The notes under the pieces were generated by a model that was not told where the DNA came from, did not search any database, and saw nothing but the letters and a program-made list of their open reading frames with translations. Both the position numbers and the translations under genes were made by a program. Positions 17,501-24,733 of a stretch of 40,242 nucleotides of DNA are shown here, one piece after another. Numbering within the stretch: the first letter of the stretch is position 1; the number at the start of each line of letters is the position of its first letter. Source of the DNA: Polyangium fumosum (GTDB taxonomy: Bacteria; Myxococcota_A; Polyangia; Polyangiales; Polyangiaceae); assembly GCF_005144585.1 (NCBI RefSeq), contig NZ_SSMQ01000093.1, positions 1 to 40,242 on the forward strand, given 5' to 3'.

Positions 17501-19257
17501 TCGAGGAGCTGCCACTCATAGTTGAAGAACGTGGTCGCCGATTCCATCAGGCTGCTGATGTGAAGCTGCATGAAGAAGGTGGCGTCCGAGCCCTCCGGCA
17601 GGTCAAAGAACTGCTGATCGAGCGCGGGATAACTCATCAGGCTGGAGGGCAACGGCGGCATCGTCGCCTTCACGGGCCCGTCGAGCAGGTGATCCTCGCC
17701 CTCCGCGTCGACGAGCCGCACCTTCATCCGCAGAGCGAAATCCAGAAGCAGCTTCTTGCGGACCTCGTGGTTGTCCACGTCGAGCGCCTCCACGGCGAGC
17801 TTCGGCGCCCTCTCGATGTCCAGGAGGAGCTCGGCCGCGAGGTACTCGTCCGGCACGCTGTTCGCGGGCGCGGGCTCGTACACCCCGGAAGCCAGGGGGC
17901 GGACAGGGGGCATTCGCCACAACGCGCGGTACGCGGGCTCGTCCACCAGGCCCGGGTCCTGGCGAATGCCGTCGACGGCGTACGCGGGCAACAGCAGGGT
18001 GTCACGAATCGCATCCTGCGTTCGGCTCATCCGGCCCGCCAGTCTCTTCTGGTTCACCAGTCCGGGCTTCCGGGCGTCGATGAAATCCCTCAAGAGCCCC
18101 CGATGGCTCAGAATCACGCGGAGGAAGATCGACTCCGTGTACCAGGGCGGGAAGGCGAGCGCGTACCGGAGCTTCTCCCAGGCTCCCCGCGCGTCGTCGA
18201 CGGCCAGGATGTAGGCGACCCGCTCCTCCTCGAGGGCGAGCTCGATGCCTCGGGCGAGGAGCCATTTGACCAATTTTTGCGGGATCGACTTGTAGAGAGC
18301 GAAAGGGGGAGCAAGCTGCGCCACCGGCGTCTCTGCCTGCATGCCCACGACCGAGAAGCCCTCCTGCCGCAACGCCTGGTACGCCTCGACGGCGAGGCGG
18401 GGGCTGTAGCGCTTCTTGCCGACGAGATGCCATAACGCGGCAGCCGTCATCTGGAGCTGCTTGTTGGGACCGGCGAGCCATCGCGAGCCCGGCTCCGGCG
18501 TGAAGTAAAGTCCCTCGATCCGCACCTTCATCGAGGTGAGCATCGGCTCGGCGAGAAGATCCTCCACGTCTCCCGTCACGGCGTCGTTGTCCGCCGCGGG
18601 CCCCGGCCCGAGCGGGGCCAAGGGGCGACTCACAGCCGCGCCTCGCGCGTGTGCCTGGCCGAGTTGCGCAGCCTCGGCTTCGGCAGCCAGCCGCGCCCGT
18701 GGGCCCGCTCCGCCCACGGGCGCGGCGTTTCGCGCCTGTGCCAGATGGGCGAGCTCGTGCGCGAGGACGTATCGCCCCGTATCCGTTCGCGGGTCGACCT
18801 TCGTGGGATGCAGATACACGACGCCGCTGTCCACGAGCCCTCGGGCCCCGCGCGATTCGAGCTGCCGCTGGGCCTCGCCATCCGCCCGCACCTTCACGCC
18901 CCCCGGCTCGATCCCGAATGCCGACGCGAGTGTCTGGATCTCGCGCGGCATGGCCGCATTCAGCGCCGAATCCGTAGCCGGATCGGACTCTTCCGCCGTG
19001 GAGCTCACCCCATCGACTCCGCGCGCATGTGCGGAGCTGCTCGAAGCGTTCGCAGGGGATGCCTTGCGGCTGGGATAGACTTGCCAAGAGGGAGAGAGCC
19101 TCCATGCCACAGGCGTCCAGGGCTGGGCCATGGTGGGCATTTCGCTCGACAGCTCGGGCACGCCCCGCCCCGAAGCAGGCGCCTGTCGCCGCGAGACATC
19201 CGTTTTTTGCACCGGGGAAGGGATGGCTGCTCGCGATTTTCGCTCGAAGGTGGACAT
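14503..19257 (-). CDS. Giant DUF4157 protein, candidate eCIS effector/cargo
   Basis: This protein has about 1584 residues. ATG 19257 (MSTFERKSR) has GGAGG seven bases upstream; the open frame to 19401 before it lacks such a site. Residues 1-100 are Ser/Pro/Ala-rich and probably disordered. Residues 103-180 are a DUF4157 domain with VYLHP and the zincin-like motif HELAH at 167-171. The middle is long and helical with a charged coiled-coil-like stretch. Two hydrophobic regions follow, around ITLAISVATVAAAPFLAPGV and GLMIFGFGLDGLSVAVAGAD, separated by about 100 residues. The C-terminal 250 residues look like a separate domain I do not recognise (LYDERIFTGSKLENTDTTVF, GMGVRIITSIDYEGLL). DUF4157 is the domain most often linked to eCIS-associated toxins, and the gene is divergent from the particle operon. 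Peptidase activity, pore formation or toxicity are inferences. The protein could also be an assembly factor. Confidence 0.8.
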   Translation of the reverse strand: MSTFERKSRAAIPSPVQKTDVSRRQAPASGRGVPELSSEMPTMAQPWTPVAWRLSPSWQVYPSRKASPANASSSSAHARGVDGVSSTAEESDPATDSALNAAMPREIQTLASAFGIEPGGVKVRADGEAQRQLESRGARGLVDSGVVYLHPTKVDPRTDTGRYVLAHELAHLAQARNAAPVGGAGPRARLAAEAEAAQLGQAHARGAAVSRPLAPLGPGPAADNDAVTGDVEDLLAEPMLTSMKVRIEGLYFTPEPGSRWLAGPNKQLQMTAAALWHLVGKKRYSPRLAVEAYQALRQEGFSVVGMQAETPVAQLAPPFALYKSIPQKLVKWLLARGIELALEEERVAYILAVDDARGAWEKLRYALAFPPWYTESIFLRVILSHRGLLRDFIDARKPGLVNQKRLAGRMSRTQDAIRDTLLLPAYAVDGIRQDPGLVDEPAYRALWRMPPVRPLASGVYEPAPANSVPDEYLAAELLLDIERAPKLAVEALDVDNHEVRKKLLLDFALRMKVRLVDAEGEDHLLDGPVKATMPPLPSSLMSYPALDQQFFDLPEGSDATFFMQLHISSLMESATTFFNYEWQLLEVPENDIKKLAQTALDLEAKGEAPGMGAVLWQRLGRDMDDNAVDIQRALQALIFDIGVPGIGAATLVSLNAILRPIGTFVRAGIQTLAEPSYAHALPFKKSGLYIVRCIASPMAVEGRVIERAPSVAWMPVWVRPSAEMSKLRVDADVRAMFEEEGRFQDLHKELFSNDKSMAPETRMALLSEFEDIRQTLHGDALPVLFRERAMLDRRLTELQSRKTDETSATDSKPDAPAPDSKEIEALTQRIADIDEILMLRQARLLGLESENEGASLEPPVRLTAALVGRNGVTHRLLLEAVERPADGDQLVYAVLDSTTKKSSFAVGAPRENREDAIVDAATKLLESDHGYGRGSCTLYIPPYMAGEFGGAGTTRTIRIEKDLSALTLESIENITLAISVATVAAAPFLAPGVMLSIMIPVGVVGAIPSAYRLADRAALGTLRANDLSMWMDVINVLSAPVGAVRAAASLKLIPVSAGGQLGLMIFGFGLDGLSVAVAGADLYAQIKTISEDELLPDSIRRAQIMELLGSHLLNLGIAAGHHLVMEGKNAKARGGEQAPHVPGRRADPTVHSLLKMATGREIPVYRSESVGPLDAMAVPEFDAYGLIRDIYVVAGVRADTKMIVGHAVAAKMLLRYMGLSGRVRHAINRAGALLSGKPDPKDPGSQPWRSQAFYSAMELAKLAHLIQSYSHEIRGNESTGKKFDAAQEEKHNKLLEDLRAQVREHEEKLTNFEAGPDFVAAKFDGSEIKKTPLTEYTPAPEGHFYTQDPNDKGAYQLYIKPGSTPENPMMVDPSGKRDPTSGKINLVPRETSPTSRRKHFRHWNSDQLNRQAVKDGYPPPLPGEQYVVDTNGQWKLKAPDNVPFLTPDKSPVMGSEANRILATLMPSQWETAYDGFRRQIRARSPLGEKWNAHKNRAVPVLSKGQQIGTATVYTGEAGPALVLYDERIFTGSKLENTDTTVFTGYPGTDPETGMGVRIITSIDYEGLLARNVERPTVHGKTRIK

Positions 19258-19900
19258 GCTGTGGCCTCCAGTGGCGCTTGCTCCAAGGATACCGCACGAC
19301 GGGCGAAATGGGCAGCTCCCATTCGCATGAACCGCGCCGCGCACGTGCGACGATGGGAGAGGAAACCTATCGTCACACGCGATAGCAACAACTCGAACCA
19401 CACGGTGACCGCCCTGCCGCGCACCGCATACGTCTCCGGCGCCGTCACGTGCAGGCGTGGGATTCGTGCTTCGTCGACCACGGAGGCCGCGTCCCCCTGC
19501 TGCGGGAGCCTTCCTCCTTCTCTACGCCCCCATCGCCGCCACGCGGTCGTCAAAGGCCGTGCCAGCCTCCAAGCAGCAGCCACTCCTTATATAATAGATA
19601 GCCTCCCTCCACGGTCGCCCAGAAGGCGGTGCCGCCAGCCCGCGAATACACGTTCGCGCTCCTTTCGAGGACGCCCTCGCCGGTCGTCCCATGACGCCCT
19701 GCGACGCAAGATCCGCTCCGCAACCCCTGAGGAACGAACCCAGCAGCAAAATCGCAACGGCAAGGAAGAATGCGCCGCGTGACGAGGTTCTCGAATGCAT
19801 GAGCCGCCCTCCGTACGCTGCCGCGGAGACCGCTCTCCTCATTGATGAGCCCAGCCAACGCACGAGTGAAGCGCACATCACCCCACGGACTGTGCAAAGT

Positions 19901-19934
19901 ATTTTTGGGTACGCACGTTAAATTCACCAAAAAT
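19901..19934. promoter_or_regulatory. AT-rich inverted repeat upstream of the eCIS operon promoter
   Basis: ATTTTTGG (19901-19908) is matched by its exact complement CCAAAAAT (19927-19934), with half-site starts 26 bp apart, five bases before the putative -35 element. Long A/T runs are rare in this GC-rich DNA. The layout fits a dimeric regulator or nucleoid-protein site controlling the particle operon. The function is inferred. Confidence 0.45.
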
Positions 19935-19938
19935 GGGG

Positions 19939-19968
19939 TTGCATTGATGGGTTGATATGTTGTAGTCT
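19939..19968 (+). promoter_or_regulatory. Putative sigma-70-type promoter of the eCIS operon
   Basis: TTGCAT (19939-19944) and TAGTCT (19963-19968) are separated by 18 bp in the most AT-rich part of the gap. The -35 agrees at four of six bases and the -10 at three of six, so the match is moderate. It would give a 5' leader of roughly 80 nt before ATG 20056. No GG-N10-GC sigma-54 element with the right spacing was found here. Confidence 0.35.
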
Positions 19969-19988
19969 ACACCCCGTCCGAGACGGAA

Positions 19989-20038
19989 GAAGGGAGTGCT
20001 ACGGCCCGGTGGTCGCCCCCCCTGGTGGCCTTCCCTTC
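19989..20038 (+). promoter_or_regulatory. Structured 5' leader of the eCIS operon
   Basis: GAAGGGA (19989-19995) can pair with TCCCTTC (20032-20038), and inside it GGCC (20003-20006) with GGCC (20027-20030), enclosing a C7 run. A smaller hairpin CCGTC/GACGG is at 19974-19986. The long stem ends six bases before the strong ribosome-binding site AAGGAGG of the first operon gene. It could protect the transcript or modulate initiation. It matches no known riboswitch. Confidence 0.3.
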
Positions 20039-20055
20039 CATTCAAGGAGGGTCTC

Positions 20056-20895
20056 ATGTCGCTAACGACCGCCGTTGCGTATGGTCCGATTAGCTTTCTT
20101 ACGACGGGAGGGCAACAATTGCTCATTCCCGTGACTGCATTCGGGTTCGACACGAATGGTCAGATCCAATTCGTCACGCCCGATTCACCTTATTCGGCAG
20201 CGTTGAATTGGCTCAATCATCTGTACGAAACCGGCTATATCAGGCCGGGAAAGGCGCCCGCTCCAAGCCTGGCAATGGTGATTCGCGCAGCGGATCCCGG
20301 GGCGTGGGGCAATCAGATCCAGATCAAGGTGACCGCCGCGGAGGAGACGTTCGACCTCGAGGTCACGGCAACGATGACGTATACGAACGTCTTGCGCGAG
20401 ACGCTCCTCGATGAGCTCGGGACCGAGACGCGGCCGGGCTCCAAGCCGGGGCTCGTCCGCTTTCGTGACGCCGATTTGCCGCTCGTTCTCCCGGCCGCGC
20501 TGGCGGGGGCTTCCCTGGCCGGCGGGACGAATGCCACCCCTGTCCCGGCCGCCGCCACGAGCGGCACGCAGATCCGCAAGTACGGCGAGGATGTCGCCGC
20601 CTTCCAGCTTGTGGCGCGGAAGCCCGGCTCGCGTGGGAACGACATCGACATCGTTATCGAGAATGTCGTGAGCGCCGACGGCACCTTCTCGCTCAAGGCC
20701 GTCTGGAACGTCAAGTTGACCGCGCTCAATCCGACCACCGTGGGCATCTTGACCACGATCAACGACGCATTCGGCTACGTGGTCTCGGTCGCGGCGCCCG
20801 TCGGCGGCTCGCTCGGCATCCCGCAGACCAGCACGTTCAACCTGACGGGCGGCACCGACGCGACCAAGGCTTCGGCGAGCCCCATCACGCAATAG
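20056..20895 (+). CDS. First eCIS operon gene: protein with two sheath-like GxxGN repeats
   Basis: This 279-residue protein starts at ATG 20056 with a strong AAGGAGG five bases upstream; the in-frame extension to 19996 is unlikely. It is not a full tail sheath. Two segments, GAWGNQIQIKVTAAEETFDLEV and GSRGNDIDIVIENV (continuing into TFSLKAVWN), resemble the 'GxWGNxIxVxV ... F.L.V' strand pair of the insertion beta-sandwich in contractile tail sheaths. They are separated by an Ala/Thr-rich linker. The N-terminal 65 residues include SPYSAALNWLNHLYETGYI. It stands directly before the sheath gene (40-bp gap), so a structural role is likely, such as particle decoration, cap or sheath accessory. 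The repeat similarity is my pattern reading, not a search result. Confidence 0.7.
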   Translation: MSLTTAVAYGPISFLTTGGQQLLIPVTAFGFDTNGQIQFVTPDSPYSAALNWLNHLYETGYIRPGKAPAPSLAMVIRAADPGAWGNQIQIKVTAAEETFDLEVTATMTYTNVLRETLLDELGTETRPGSKPGLVRFRDADLPLVLPAALAGASLAGGTNATPVPAAATSGTQIRKYGEDVAAFQLVARKPGSRGNDIDIVIENVVSADGTFSLKAVWNVKLTALNPTTVGILTTINDAFGYVVSVAAPVGGSLGIPQTSTFNLTGGTDATKASASPITQ

Positions 20896-20935
20896 GCCTG
20901 AACCCCTACCGCATCCAGAAGTCGAGGGTCCCGTC

Positions 20936-22468
20936 ATGCCGGTCACCACGAGTTACCCTGGTATCTACATCGAAGAGTTGCCGAGCACCTCGCGCACCAT
21001 CGCGGCTGCTCCCACCTCGATCACGGTCTTCATTGGCTACACGCACCCGTTCAAGACGAAGCAATTCGACAAGCCAGTCCGAATCTTCAGCTTCGCCGAT
21101 TACGAGCGCGAGTTCGGAGGTCTTTACCGGAACGTGTACCTGGACAACAGCGTCCCGTACGCCGTCCAGCAATTTTTCCTGAACGGCGGCTCCGATGCCT
21201 ATGTCATCGGTCTGAAGCCCCAGCTCCATCCGCCGGCGCCCGAGTCCGTCACCCCCTTCCCGAAGGCGCAGGCGAGCATCGGCACGACTGCCGTCCTCCG
21301 GGCCCTCGAGCCCACGGATGCCTCGTCGCCGATGACGGCGTCGGTCAGCAATCTCGATGCCGTGGAGAACGTCGCCGACATCACGATCTCGTACGGGAGC
21401 CGCGTGGAGGTGTTCCGTGGGGTCAAGCTCGTCAAGAAAGCTGGCGATGCGGTGAACAGCATCGAAGTGCGGCTCGCCGGCTCCTCGTTGGTGGAGCTCG
21501 TCGAGGCAGCGGCTTACGGGACGTATGTGTCGACGTCGACGCCGGTGCTGTTCCAATACGCGGTCGTGCCCAATCCGAGCGCGACGACGTTCTCGGACGG
21601 TGATTTCCTGCCGGTCTTCGGCGATGGACAGTTGCTCGACAAGGTCGACATCTTCAACCTGATGGTGATCCCCGGCGTGGCCCATCAAACCATCCTGAGC
21701 CATGCGCTCACGTTCTGCGAGCGCAAGCAGGCATTCCTGATCGTGGATGCGCCGTCGAACTACAAGGTCAAGGACATCGTGGACGATCCGACCGTGCTCG
21801 ACGTCATTCCCAAGAGCACGAACGGCGCGATGTATTTCCCCTACCTCAACTCGCTCGATCCCCTCACCGGCAGCACCATTTTCATTCCCCCGAGCGGCAC
21901 CGTCGCCGGCGTCTTCGCGCGCACCGACACGAACCGCGGCGTCTGGAAGGCTCCCGCCGGGCTCGAGACCACCCTGCGCAACGTGAGCGGCGTCGTCGAC
22001 GACGGGCGCATGACCGACAAGCAGGCCGGTGTCTTGAACGACCACTCGCTCAATGCCATCCGCACCTTCCCTGGGGTCGGCTCGGTCGTCTTCGGCGCGC
22101 GCACGCTCGTCGCGAACAACCTGTCGTTCCAGCAGTGGAAGTACGTATCGGTCCGGCGCATGGCGCTCTTCATCGAGCAGACCCTCTACCGGAACCTCGG
22201 ATGGGCGATCTTCGAGCCCAATGACGTCCCGCTCTGGACCGCCCTGCGCACCAGCGTCGAGGCCTTCATGCTCTCGCTCTTCCGGCAGGGCGCCTTCCAG
22301 GGGACCAAGCCGAGCGAGGCGTTCCTCGTTCAGTGCGATTCCTCCACCACCACGCAGGCGGATATCGACCTCGGGAGGGTCAACCTCATCGTCGGCTTCC
22401 GGCCCCTCAAGCCGGCGGAGTTCGTCATCGTCAAGATCTCGCAGCTCGCCGGCCAGGCGCAGGCGTAG
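20936..22468 (+). CDS. Contractile tail sheath protein (eCIS sheath)
   Basis: This 510-residue protein polymerises around the inner tube and contracts to drive it outward. The N-terminus PGIYIEELPSTSRTI, with ITVFIGYT after it, is the classic sheath start. FFLNGGSDAYVIGL matches the conserved 'F.NGG..cyv.rv' strand. The C-terminus RRMALFIEQTLYRNLGWAIF, with FLVQCDSSTTT and VNLIVGFRPLKPAEFVIVKI, is the conserved core/handshake region. It is somewhat longer than simple sheaths, with an insertion around residues 80-190. ATG 20936 has GAGGG upstream. It is the only full sheath in the window; Afp- and PVC-type systems carry two or three. Confidence 0.95.
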   Translation: MPVTTSYPGIYIEELPSTSRTIAAAPTSITVFIGYTHPFKTKQFDKPVRIFSFADYEREFGGLYRNVYLDNSVPYAVQQFFLNGGSDAYVIGLKPQLHPPAPESVTPFPKAQASIGTTAVLRALEPTDASSPMTASVSNLDAVENVADITISYGSRVEVFRGVKLVKKAGDAVNSIEVRLAGSSLVELVEAAAYGTYVSTSTPVLFQYAVVPNPSATTFSDGDFLPVFGDGQLLDKVDIFNLMVIPGVAHQTILSHALTFCERKQAFLIVDAPSNYKVKDIVDDPTVLDVIPKSTNGAMYFPYLNSLDPLTGSTIFIPPSGTVAGVFARTDTNRGVWKAPAGLETTLRNVSGVVDDGRMTDKQAGVLNDHSLNAIRTFPGVGSVVFGARTLVANNLSFQQWKYVSVRRMALFIEQTLYRNLGWAIFEPNDVPLWTALRTSVEAFMLSLFRQGAFQGTKPSEAFLVQCDSSTTTQADIDLGRVNLIVGFRPLKPAEFVIVKISQLAGQAQA

Positions 22469-22476
22469 GAGAACCC

Positions 22477-22986
22477 ATGGGCAAGCCTTTCGCGATCAAC
22501 ACCCGCCGGTACGATCCCTACAAAGCGTACCGGTTTCTCGTCTACCTGGGCGAGTCGACCGCGCCCGTCGCCGGCGTCAGCAAGGTGGGCGGTCTCAAGC
22601 GCTCCTCCGACGTCATCGAATACAAGGAGGGCGGGAGCGCCCTCATCCTGAAGGGCCTCGGCCGCACCAAGTACGAGCCCGTCACGCTGGAGCGCGGCAT
22701 CACGCACGACAAGGATTTCGAGGAATGGGCCAACGCCGCGCAGGTCCTCGACAAGGGCGCGCCCTCGCAGTCGCTCGACAAGCTCCGCAGGGAGGTGCGC
22801 ATCGAGCTCCTCAACGAGGCCGGCCAGCCGGTGCACCGCTACGTCCTCCACGACTGCTGGGTATCGGAATACCAAGCCATGCCCGAGCTCGACGCGGGTG
22901 GCAATGCGGTGGCCATCGAGACCATCAAGCTCGAGCACCACGGCTGGGAGCATGACCTGAGCCTGACCGAGCCAAAGGAGATCTGA
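22477..22986 (+). CDS. Inner tail tube protein
   Basis: This 169-residue protein forms the hexameric rings of the rigid tube inside the sheath. DPYKAYRFLVYL, then AGVSKVGGLKRSSDVIEYKEGG and the GLGRTKYEPVTLERGIT block, are characteristic of T4 gp19/Afp1-type tube proteins. The C-terminal strand AIETIKLEHHGWEHDL is also typical. ATG 22477 with GGAG upstream lies eight bases after the sheath stop. The frame is open further upstream inside the sheath gene, but the family starts at MGKPFAIN. It is the only tube gene of this standard length. Confidence 0.95.
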   Translation: MGKPFAINTRRYDPYKAYRFLVYLGESTAPVAGVSKVGGLKRSSDVIEYKEGGSALILKGLGRTKYEPVTLERGITHDKDFEEWANAAQVLDKGAPSQSLDKLRREVRIELLNEAGQPVHRYVLHDCWVSEYQAMPELDAGGNAVAIETIKLEHHGWEHDLSLTEPKEI

Positions 22987-22987
22987 G

Positions 22988-23767
22988 TTGATCGGCTTCC
23001 GCCTTCCCGTCAGCGAGCTCCGCGTCACGCTGCGCCAGCCCGGAGGTGCCGAGGACATGCTCCTCGCCGAGGCCTCCGACTGCGACGTGGGGCTCGCGCT
23101 CGCGCTCGCCTCCGCCCTCGCACGATCTGCGCAGGGCGAGGCGATCGCCTGGGAGGCGCTGCCCCTCACGGATCTCGACGCCACCCTGCTCCGCATCCGG
23201 CAAATGGTGATTGGAGATCTTGTGCGCACGGATATCCAATGCCCGGCGGAGGGGTGCGGCGAGCGCATCGACATCGCATTCCGCGTCACCGATTACCTCG
23301 CCCACCACCAGCCTCGCAAGCCGCGGGGGATCGAGCGCGACCACGAGCCGGGCTGGTTTCGGATGACGAACCCTGACGTATCCTTCCGCCCCCCCTCGGG
23401 CGCCGATCAGCTCGCCATTGCAGACGAGCCCGAGGGGGTCCGCTTGCTCGCCGAGCGCTGCATCCGGCCCGCAGATGCTCCGGCGCGTGTACGACGGCGC
23501 GTCGAAGCTGCCATGGAGGCGCTCGCCCCCAGCCTCTACGGCGAGCTCGATGGCACCTGCCCCGTGTGCGCCGCGACGGTGCGCATTCCCTTCGACCCGC
23601 AGCGTTACGTGCTCCTCGAGCTCCGCGCGCAGGCCACCTCCCTGTACGAGGAGGTCCACCTGCTCGCGGGCCATTACAAGTGGTCCGAGCAGGACATCCT
23701 CGCCTTGCCCAGGCTCCGACGAACCCGTTATGCCGAGCTCATCCACGCGGAAAGGAGCGCAGGATAG
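22988..23767 (+). CDS. Zinc-ribbon baseplate protein, T4 gp26/gp51-like
   Basis: This 259-residue protein starts at TTG 22988 directly after the tube stop, with AAGGAG overlapping the end of the tube gene. Cys pairs CPAEGC (85 and 90) and CPVC (191 and 194) probably form a split zinc site. The helical C-terminus (SLYEEVHLLAGHYKWSEQDILALP, then RRTRYAELI) is the conserved signature of the T4-type baseplate/chaperone family found in eCIS and phage clusters after the tube gene. It likely acts in hub assembly between tube and baseplate. The family call is from memory of the C-terminal motif; the Cys residues are directly visible. Confidence 0.75.
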   Translation: MIGFRLPVSELRVTLRQPGGAEDMLLAEASDCDVGLALALASALARSAQGEAIAWEALPLTDLDATLLRIRQMVIGDLVRTDIQCPAEGCGERIDIAFRVTDYLAHHQPRKPRGIERDHEPGWFRMTNPDVSFRPPSGADQLAIADEPEGVRLLAERCIRPADAPARVRRRVEAAMEALAPSLYGELDGTCPVCAATVRIPFDPQRYVLLELRAQATSLYEEVHLLAGHYKWSEQDILALPRLRRTRYAELIHAERSAG

Positions 23768-24691
23768 ATGGCCAAGGGTTCCTATCTCGGCGCCATTGCC
23801 CGTCGCGCGCGCGCGGACGCCCCTTCGCTCATGCCGCCTCGGCGCTTCCCGCCCGCGCGAGGCGCCGAGCGTATGCCTGTGGCCTCGGCGGAGCCGGAGG
23901 TCCGGCGACCTCAGCCGCCCCGCGCAATCGCACCGGCTGCCGCGGATGCGCAGGATGTTTCGCCGTCGCCGCATGACACGGTGCCCATGGAATCCCCATG
24001 GCCCGGGGTTCTCGATGCATCCATTCCGAGGCCGCGGCCTGCAGCCCCCGAGCCTGGCATCACGGTCGGCGAATCCGTCGTGGCGCCATCACGGCCGGCA
24101 CCTGCATTGCGATCGCCGGCGCCGAAGCTCCGCGGCGCCCCGCCCGAGGGGGAGCCCCGCGACACGAGCACACCGCCGCCCGCGGCCGCGCCCGCGCCGC
24201 CGGAGGTGCCGGGGCCTGCCACGCGGCCGCAGCCCCGCACCCCCGCCGCCGCCAATCCCATGGCTGCTGTCGGCGCAGCATTGCATGCTGCAATGCAATG
24301 GGTTTCGCAGCCCGCGCCGGAGGCGCACGGCCCGCGCCCGTTCCCTCCTTCGACCGCGGCGCAATCCTCCGTGCCCATGGCGTCGCCCGAGCCCCGGGCC
24401 GAGCCTCCTGGGGCCTCGCGCGTGCCCGACGCGCCGCCCCGCGCCCGTGCGCAGGTCCTCACGCGCCCGCCGGGCGAGCCGCTCCCCCGGCCGGCGTTGC
24501 CGAAGGCCACGAGCGGACGATCGATTCATATCGGCACCATCGAGGTGCATGTCGCGCCCCCCCCGCCGCCGCCCGCGGCCCCGTCCCCGAATCGCCGGGA
24601 GGAGCGGCGCGCGGCGTCGGAGACCACGAATGTAGCGCCGACGCTGCTCTCACGCGGCCTCACGACGACGATCGGCCTGCGGCAAGGATGA
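23768..24691 (+). CDS. Disordered Pro/Ala-rich eCIS protein with conserved C-terminal strand
   Basis: Of its 307 residues, about 250 are low-complexity Pro/Ala/Arg and surely disordered. The N-terminus MAKGSYLGAIARRA and the C-terminal segment (RSIHIGTIEVHVAPPPPPP, then LLSRGLTTTIGL) are the only folded-looking parts. A short hydrophobic 'IGxIEVxV' strand near the end recurs, to my recollection, in proteins at this position of other eCIS clusters. ATG 23768 follows the previous stop at once with GGAG upstream. Possible roles are a flexible tether, tape-measure-like filler of the tube lumen, or a chaperone. None is demonstrated. The helix GAALHAAMQW at 169-178 is encoded by unusual A/T-ending codons. 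Confidence 0.75.
   Translation: MAKGSYLGAIARRARADAPSLMPPRRFPPARGAERMPVASAEPEVRRPQPPRAIAPAAADAQDVSPSPHDTVPMESPWPGVLDASIPRPRPAAPEPGITVGESVVAPSRPAPALRSPAPKLRGAPPEGEPRDTSTPPPAAAPAPPEVPGPATRPQPRTPAAANPMAAVGAALHAAMQWVSQPAPEAHGPRPFPPSTAAQSSVPMASPEPRAEPPGASRVPDAPPRARAQVLTRPPGEPLPRPALPKATSGRSIHIGTIEVHVAPPPPPPAAPSPNRREERRAASETTNVAPTLLSRGLTTTIGLRQG
24278..24296. repeat. Perfect 8-bp palindrome inside the Pro-rich gene
   Basis: GCATTGCA (24278-24285) and TGCAATGC (24289-24296) flank TGC. The codons GCA GCA TTG CAT GCT GCA ATG CAA form a run of mostly A/T-ending choices in a gene otherwise dominated by G/C third bases. It may be selected at DNA or RNA level, or be chance in a repetitive Ala-rich helix. 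Confidence 0.3.
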
Positions 24692-24699
24692 TGCATGGA

Positions 24700-24719
24700 A
24701 GCGGCCCCGAAAGGCCGCT
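24700..24719 (+). promoter_or_regulatory. Intercistronic stem-loop in the eCIS operon
   Basis: AGCGGCC (24700-24706) pairs perfectly with GGCCGCT (24713-24719) around loop CCGAAA. It is in the 42-bp gap after the Pro-rich gene, 14 bases before ATG 24734 and next to GAGGAG. There is no T run, so it is more likely an mRNA-processing, stability or translation element than a full terminator. Confidence 0.45.
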
Positions 24720-24733
24720 GAGGAGATGTCACG

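Larger units (their letters stand above)
19258..20055. other. 800-bp intergenic region between DUF4157 gene and eCIS operon
   Basis: This is the longest non-coding stretch of the window and is clearly more AT-rich near its right end (19895-19970). It must hold the promoters of both divergent transcription units. Minus-strand frames exist at 19522-19881, with a hydrophobic run beginning FFLAVAILLLGSFL, and at 19550-19930, but they overlap each other, lack ribosome-binding sites and have mixed third-base composition, so I do not call them genes. A decayed small gene is possible. Recognisable elements, listed separately, are an 8-bp AT-rich inverted repeat, a sigma-70-like promoter and a structured leader. 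Confidence 0.6.

Noticed and set aside
15385-18435. 1016-residue plus-strand frame inside the DUF4157 gene
   Set aside because: It is Arg/His/Glu-rich shadow sequence with no recognisable domain; the minus-strand frame has the DUF4157 HExxH motif.
19522-19930. Overlapping minus-strand frames of 119 and 126 residues in the intergenic region
   Set aside because: One has a hydrophobic run, but neither has a ribosome-binding site, third-base bias is weak and they overlap each other. A decayed gene remains possible.
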